Below are positions 60,514 through 64,000 of a stretch of DNA of 64,000 bases, in pieces; the stretch's first letter is position 1; each line of letters begins with the position of its first letter. The stretch lies in assembly GCA_017934045.1 (NCBI GenBank), contig JAGBKK010000027.1:1-64000 (forward strand), in the 5' to 3' direction. Made by a program: the position numbers and the translations under genes. The notes under the pieces were generated by a model. That model was not told the DNA's origin. It was given only the letters and a program-made list of their open reading frames with translations, and did no database searches. This stretch comes from Neisseriaceae bacterium (GTDB lineage Bacteria > Pseudomonadota > Gammaproteobacteria > Burkholderiales > Neisseriaceae).

Positions 60514-61554
60514 ATGAACATAGCGATTGCCACTGACAAATTTCAACATTCAGGCGGAATGGAACGCTATGTATTTGATTTGGTGCAAGGTTTTTTATCT
60601 AAACAAATCACACCAACCGTATTGACGATGAAATCATCGCCTGAATTTAATGCTTTATGTCCCACCCAAACACTCGGACAATTTCCCATTGCTCAACTGC
60701 GTTATGCTGTTTTTAATGCCAAAGTGCAAAAAAAGCTGCCTGAAAACCATAAATTGATTGCCACCAGTTTGGTGGATAATGCCGATATTTTAATTTGCGG
60801 CGGCAATCATTTGGGTTTTTTGCAAGCCACAAAGAGAAAAGCAACCATTAAAGACAAAATGACCATTAAACGCGGCATTTCTGCGTATGCCACCGCAAAA
60901 AAAATTGTTACCCATTCCAAAAAAATGGCAGATGAATTACAACGGTTTTATCATGTAGCACAAGATAAAATTATCACCATTTATCCGCCTGTTAATAGCG
61001 AAAATTTTTATCCATTATTAAATGAAGAACGCCAAAATTTAAGACAAAAATTTGGCTTTAAGGATAATGAAAATATATTACTTTTTCCGTCAGCAAATCA
61101 TCAATTAAAGGGTTTAGATTTAATTATCGAAACCGTACAATCTGCACAAAAAGATTTACACCATCCTATTAAAATTGCCGTTTGTGGCAAACAAGCCAGA
61201 CAACATCCTTTAATTATCAATTTAGGCTTTATTAAAAACATGCCTGAACTTTATAACGCAGTTGATTTTACTGTGTTGGCATCTATTTATGAAGCCTTTG
61301 GATTAGTGGGTGTTGAAAGCGTTTTGTGTGGCACAAAAACCATTTTTGCCACAACATGTGGTTGTACCGAAGTCATTAAGGATACAGACGGTTTATTTTT
61401 TAATCGTATGCAGCCTGAAACACTTAAACAACGATTATTCAAAGCGGATAAAATGAAATTAGAAAATAATTATAGAATCAATAATCCACAAGATTATATT
61501 TTGTATCATCCTACATTGTCTCATCATATTGATAAGGTGTTGGAGATAATATAA
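60514..61554 (+). CDS. Family 4 glycosyltransferase
   Basis: 346-residue GT-B enzyme. The N-terminal acceptor side has the glycine-rich FQHSGGMERYVFDLVQGF. The C-terminal donor side has LLFPSANHQLKGLDLIIE, IAVCGKQARQHPLIINLGFI, the SIYEAFGLVGVESVLCGTK motif with the conserved Glu pair, and CGCTEVIKD. This layout is close to lipopolysaccharide core enzymes such as WaaG. It is the first gene of a four-gene run, overlapping the next by one base (TAATG), so it is probably the start of an operon. The sugar is unknown. Confidence 0.9.
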   Translation: MNIAIATDKFQHSGGMERYVFDLVQGFLSKQITPTVLTMKSSPEFNALCPTQTLGQFPIAQLRYAVFNAKVQKKLPENHKLIATSLVDNADILICGGNHLGFLQATKRKATIKDKMTIKRGISAYATAKKIVTHSKKMADELQRFYHVAQDKIITIYPPVNSENFYPLLNEERQNLRQKFGFKDNENILLFPSANHQLKGLDLIIETVQSAQKDLHHPIKIAVCGKQARQHPLIINLGFIKNMPELYNAVDFTVLASIYEAFGLVGVESVLCGTKTIFATTCGCTEVIKDTDGLFFNRMQPETLKQRLFKADKMKLENNYRINNPQDYILYHPTLSHHIDKVLEII

Positions 61555-62297
61555 TGCAATATCCAGTTTATGTGATTTCACTTGCCAAAGATGAAGAGCG
61601 TAGAAATTCACTGAAAAAACAATTTAATTCATACAATGAATTTCAAATTATTGACGCAGTAGAAGGCAATAAAATTGATATTCAACAATATTTTAAATAT
61701 CTTTCAGGCAGCCTATCTAAATACAATATTTTAATTAGTCCCAATGAATTAGGTTGCACGCTTTCCCATATTAAAGCATATGAAGCGTTTTTGGCAACAG
61801 ATGCGGAATATTGTTTAATTTTAGAAGATGATGTTGTGGGGAATGATGAACTCATTAAAAAAGCATTTGGCTTTGTTGATAAAGTTCTAAAAAATTCAAT
61901 GATATTATTGGGGGGAGAATATCCCAAAGCATGGGGGAAAAAAATAAGTAATGACTTATATGCTGTTTCTCGTTATTCTTTGCAAAGAATATATAATGCA
62001 CATGCCTATATTTTAGACAAACAATCTGCACAAAATTTATTGAATATTCAAAAAGAAACACTAACTATTGCAGATATATGGTGTTATTTATTACCACAAA
62101 AAAATATTTCTTTATATTATAGCAAGTTAATTCATCAAAATGATAACGAAAACCCCAGTAATATTGAAATTGAAAGAGCAATTAAAACTCAACATCATCT
62201 TAATCCTAAAAAAATTCGTGGTTTGAAATATAATTTAATTCGAGTGATTGATAGATATTTTTCAGAATTTTTAATAACCAATAAAAACAAATTTTAA
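61554..62297 (+). CDS. Family 25 glycosyltransferase (LOS type)
   Basis: 247-residue enzyme. It starts with PVYVISLAKDEERRNSLKKQ and has SPNELGCTLSHIKAYEAFL and the LILEDDVVGNDEL metal-binding motif, all characteristic of GT25 enzymes. In Neisseria the family (LgtB, LgtE and others) adds galactose to lipooligosaccharide. A DUS is read as LSGSLSKYN. The start overlaps the stop of the preceding glycosyltransferase. The DNA is markedly AT-rich in its second half. Acceptor and sugar are not determined. Confidence 0.92.
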   Translation: MQYPVYVISLAKDEERRNSLKKQFNSYNEFQIIDAVEGNKIDIQQYFKYLSGSLSKYNILISPNELGCTLSHIKAYEAFLATDAEYCLILEDDVVGNDELIKKAFGFVDKVLKNSMILLGGEYPKAWGKKISNDLYAVSRYSLQRIYNAHAYILDKQSAQNLLNIQKETLTIADIWCYLLPQKNISLYYSKLIHQNDNENPSNIEIERAIKTQHHLNPKKIRGLKYNLIRVIDRYFSEFLITNKNKF

Positions 62298-62306
62298 GAA
62301 ACAAAA

Positions 62307-63347
62307 ATGAACAATAATTTATTATTTGGTCAAGGAAAAACCATCGTCTTTTGTGGCGTATTGAGTCTTAATGTTTTAATCATTCAAGAATTAAGAAACT
62401 ATGGCTTTAAAGTGATTAGTATCCATGAAGAGTTAGATAAAAAGTATATTTTTCACTATCCAAATATTCGTTCATTTTTATATGCTAAATATCGTAAAAT
62501 TATTTTTCATGATAAAGAAGCAAGTAGAAAAGCAAAGTATCAATTTCGTCGTCAAAAGTTTCTTGATATAGTCAAAGACAAAAAACTTGACTACGCCTTG
62601 TTTTTTAGGGGAGATTTATTTGATGATGAGTTATTGAAAGTAATTAAAAATAAAACCACTTATGGAATGATTAATTATCAATTTGACGGTTTGCACCGTT
62701 ATCCTGATATATATTCCAAAATAAATATATTTGATCGATTTTTTGTTTTTGATTATCAGGATTTATATCGTTATCCTGATTTATTGCCTACTACCAATTT
62801 TTATTTTGAGCCACATAGAGAATTATCGAATAATGGTAAAATTTATTTTTTAGCAGTTCATCACGATAGTCGAACCCATTTAATCAATCAATTTACCGCT
62901 TATGCTAAACGACATCATTTATCATTGGATTTTAATATTGTTTTTGCAACAAATGAGCAAAAAGATAATTATAAAACACCAGAAGTTATTGACTTTTTAG
63001 ACAAAGTCATTTCTTTTAATGACAATATTGTGCGTTCGCAACAAAGTTCTGTTTTAGCAGATTTTGTGATTAACGAACATAAAGGTTTGTCGTTTCGTGT
63101 TTTTGAAGCAATTGGTTATCAGAAAAAACTGATTACCACTAATGAAACTGTTAAATTTTATGACTTTTATCACCCCAATAATATTTTTATTTATAATGGT
63201 GAAAATCACAATGAATTAACGAAATTTTTAAAACTTCCTTATTTTCCAATAGATGAAAATATTCGTCAAAAATATTCTTTTAATAATTGGATTCGGTATG
63301 TTTTAGATATTTCACCCTATCAAAAAATTGAGTTGCCAGAGTATTAA
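62307..63347 (+). CDS. Unknown protein in glycosyltransferase cluster, GT-B-like
   Basis: 346 residues, soluble, AT-rich. I do not recognise the family with certainty. An N-terminal Rossmann-like segment (TIVFCGVLSLNVLIIQEL), DYALFFRGDLFDDELLKVIK, YQFDGLHRYPDIYSKINIFD and the late GLSFRVFEAIGYQKKLITTN resemble CgeB-like or surface-glycan transferases of GT-B fold, where such a FExxGxxKxLITT segment lies in the donor domain. It starts nine bases after the GT25 gene and ends two bases before the GT2 gene, which strongly implies a shared operon and glycan role. Confidence 0.75.
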   Translation: MNNNLLFGQGKTIVFCGVLSLNVLIIQELRNYGFKVISIHEELDKKYIFHYPNIRSFLYAKYRKIIFHDKEASRKAKYQFRRQKFLDIVKDKKLDYALFFRGDLFDDELLKVIKNKTTYGMINYQFDGLHRYPDIYSKINIFDRFFVFDYQDLYRYPDLLPTTNFYFEPHRELSNNGKIYFLAVHHDSRTHLINQFTAYAKRHHLSLDFNIVFATNEQKDNYKTPEVIDFLDKVISFNDNIVRSQQSSVLADFVINEHKGLSFRVFEAIGYQKKLITTNETVKFYDFYHPNNIFIYNGENHNELTKFLKLPYFPIDENIRQKYSFNNWIRYVLDISPYQKIELPEY

Positions 63348-63349
63348 AA

Positions 63350-64000
63350 ATGAAAAAAGTTTCTGTTATTATACCTTGCCATAATCATGCAAAATATGTT
63401 GGAGAAACAATAGATTCTGTATTAAATCAAACTTATCAAAATATAGAAATTATTGTTGTGAATGACGCTTCGACTGACAATAGCAGTGAAGTAATACAAA
63501 AATATGTCGATAAATATCCGAAAATTATATTTATTGATGAAAAAGAAAATATAGGCGTAATTGAAGTAAGAAATAAAGCAATTTCTATGGCACAAGGCGA
63601 TTATATATTACCATTAGATGCTGATGATAAAATACACGCAACCTATATTGAAAAAGCAGTGAATATTTTAGAAAACAATTCTCAAATAGGTGTGGTTTAT
63701 GCCAAAGCGTGTTTTTTTGGTGAAAAAGAAGGGATTTGGGAATTAGCAAATTTTAATAAAGAAAATATCTTACTTTATAATATGGTATTTGTTACTTCTT
63801 TGTTTAGAAAAGAAGATTTCTTGCATGTTGGAGCATATAATAAAAATATGTATGGTGGTTATGAAGATTGGGATTTATGGTTATCTTTTGTAGAACATAA
63901 TTTCGATTTTTATCAGATTGATGAGGTTTTATTTTATTATCGAATTCATCAACAATCTCGCAATTTAGATGCTAAAAAAAAGGAAGATCATTTATATCAA
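63350..64000 (+). CDS. Family 2 glycosyltransferase, N-terminal part (cut by window edge)
   Basis: 217 residues are visible. The GT-A motif KVSVIIPCHNHAKYVGETID, the NDASTDNSSEVI segment and the LPLDADDKIHATYIEKA metal-binding DADD motif are clear, followed by YGGYEDWDLWLSFVEHNF with its catalytic ED. It fits enzymes that add sugars to lipooligosaccharide or capsule. The start follows the preceding stop by two bases. The C-terminus is outside the window. Confidence 0.93.
   Translation, partial: MKKVSVIIPCHNHAKYVGETIDSVLNQTYQNIEIIVVNDASTDNSSEVIQKYVDKYPKIIFIDEKENIGVIEVRNKAISMAQGDYILPLDADDKIHATYIEKAVNILENNSQIGVVYAKACFFGEKEGIWELANFNKENILLYNMVFVTSLFRKEDFLHVGAYNKNMYGGYEDWDLWLSFVEHNFDFYQIDEVLFYYRIHQQSRNLDAKKKEDHLYQ

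Overview
The window looks like a chromosomal segment of a naturally transformable member of the Neisseriaceae. The main evidence is a 15-17 bp palindrome, TTTCAGGCWGCCTGAAA, present in about sixty copies by eye. It matches the AGGCTGCCTGAA / AGGCAGCCTGAA dialects of the Neisseriaceae DNA uptake sequence (DUS), described for Simonsiella and Kingella. Lipid-modified azurin, a paired two-subunit bacterioferritin, cytochrome c', a peroxiredoxin-glutaredoxin fusion and Correia-like repeats also fit this family. Base composition is AT-leaning by eye. I cannot name the species. I see no phage, insertion sequence, rRNA, CRISPR array or defence island.

Layout. 1-8,800: start of tuf behind a Tyr-Gly-Thr tRNA operon, then mnmA, an LRR-YwqG fusion, yebC, a GlsB-like gene, mutM, a YdcF-like gene and ribD / lipoprotein / nrdR. 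8,900-20,400: maf, an unknown gene, trpE, ftsY, rarD, acnD and the lptD-surA envelope operon. 20,400-26,600: amgK, dapF-DUF484-membrane gene, then a peroxiredoxin-glutaredoxin gene and a disulfide reductase. 26,600-31,600: three azurin genes in a row, a Pit phosphate transporter and a Nudix hydrolase. 31,600-38,200: PatZ-like acetyltransferase, RnfB-like ferredoxin, rsmA, the iron-store cluster bfd-bfrA-bfrB and 5-formyl-THF cyclo-ligase. 38,200-47,600: a lipoprotein, mrp, a triple zinc-ribbon membrane protein, an Lrp regulator, an orphan sugar-binding lipoprotein, two PepSY genes around a flavin oxidoreductase, and plsC. 47,700-60,400: gyrB, gpsA, acpP-fabF, cytochrome c', a PhaM-like gene, argS, murU, an rmlD-like gene, grpE, a fourth azurin and ilvC. 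60,500-64,000: an AT-rich glycosyltransferase cluster, probably for lipooligosaccharide, cut by the window end.

Functional links. amgK and murU, 35 kb apart, encode two steps of the anabolic MurNAc recycling route. lptD-surA, plsC and the glycosyltransferases serve the outer membrane. Four azurins, cytochrome c' and an RnfB-like protein point to versatile periplasmic and membrane electron transfer. Bfd with two specialised bacterioferritin subunits forms an iron store and release unit.

The most unusual material is between genes: (i) a repeat of three hairpins with GAA/TTC triloops inside a GGTTT/AAACC clamp, two copies, with compensatory stem changes; (ii) Correia-like elements, two full-size and two short, the short ones next to azurin genes; (iii) a second family with GTCATTGCGAG / GGAGATTGCC ends and variable internal stems; (iv) a DUS that is palindromic by itself and is read through in many genes, giving SGSLK, FRLPE or FRQPE, or ending proteins with QAA-stop. 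Among coding genes, DapF has Asp where the first catalytic Cys is expected.
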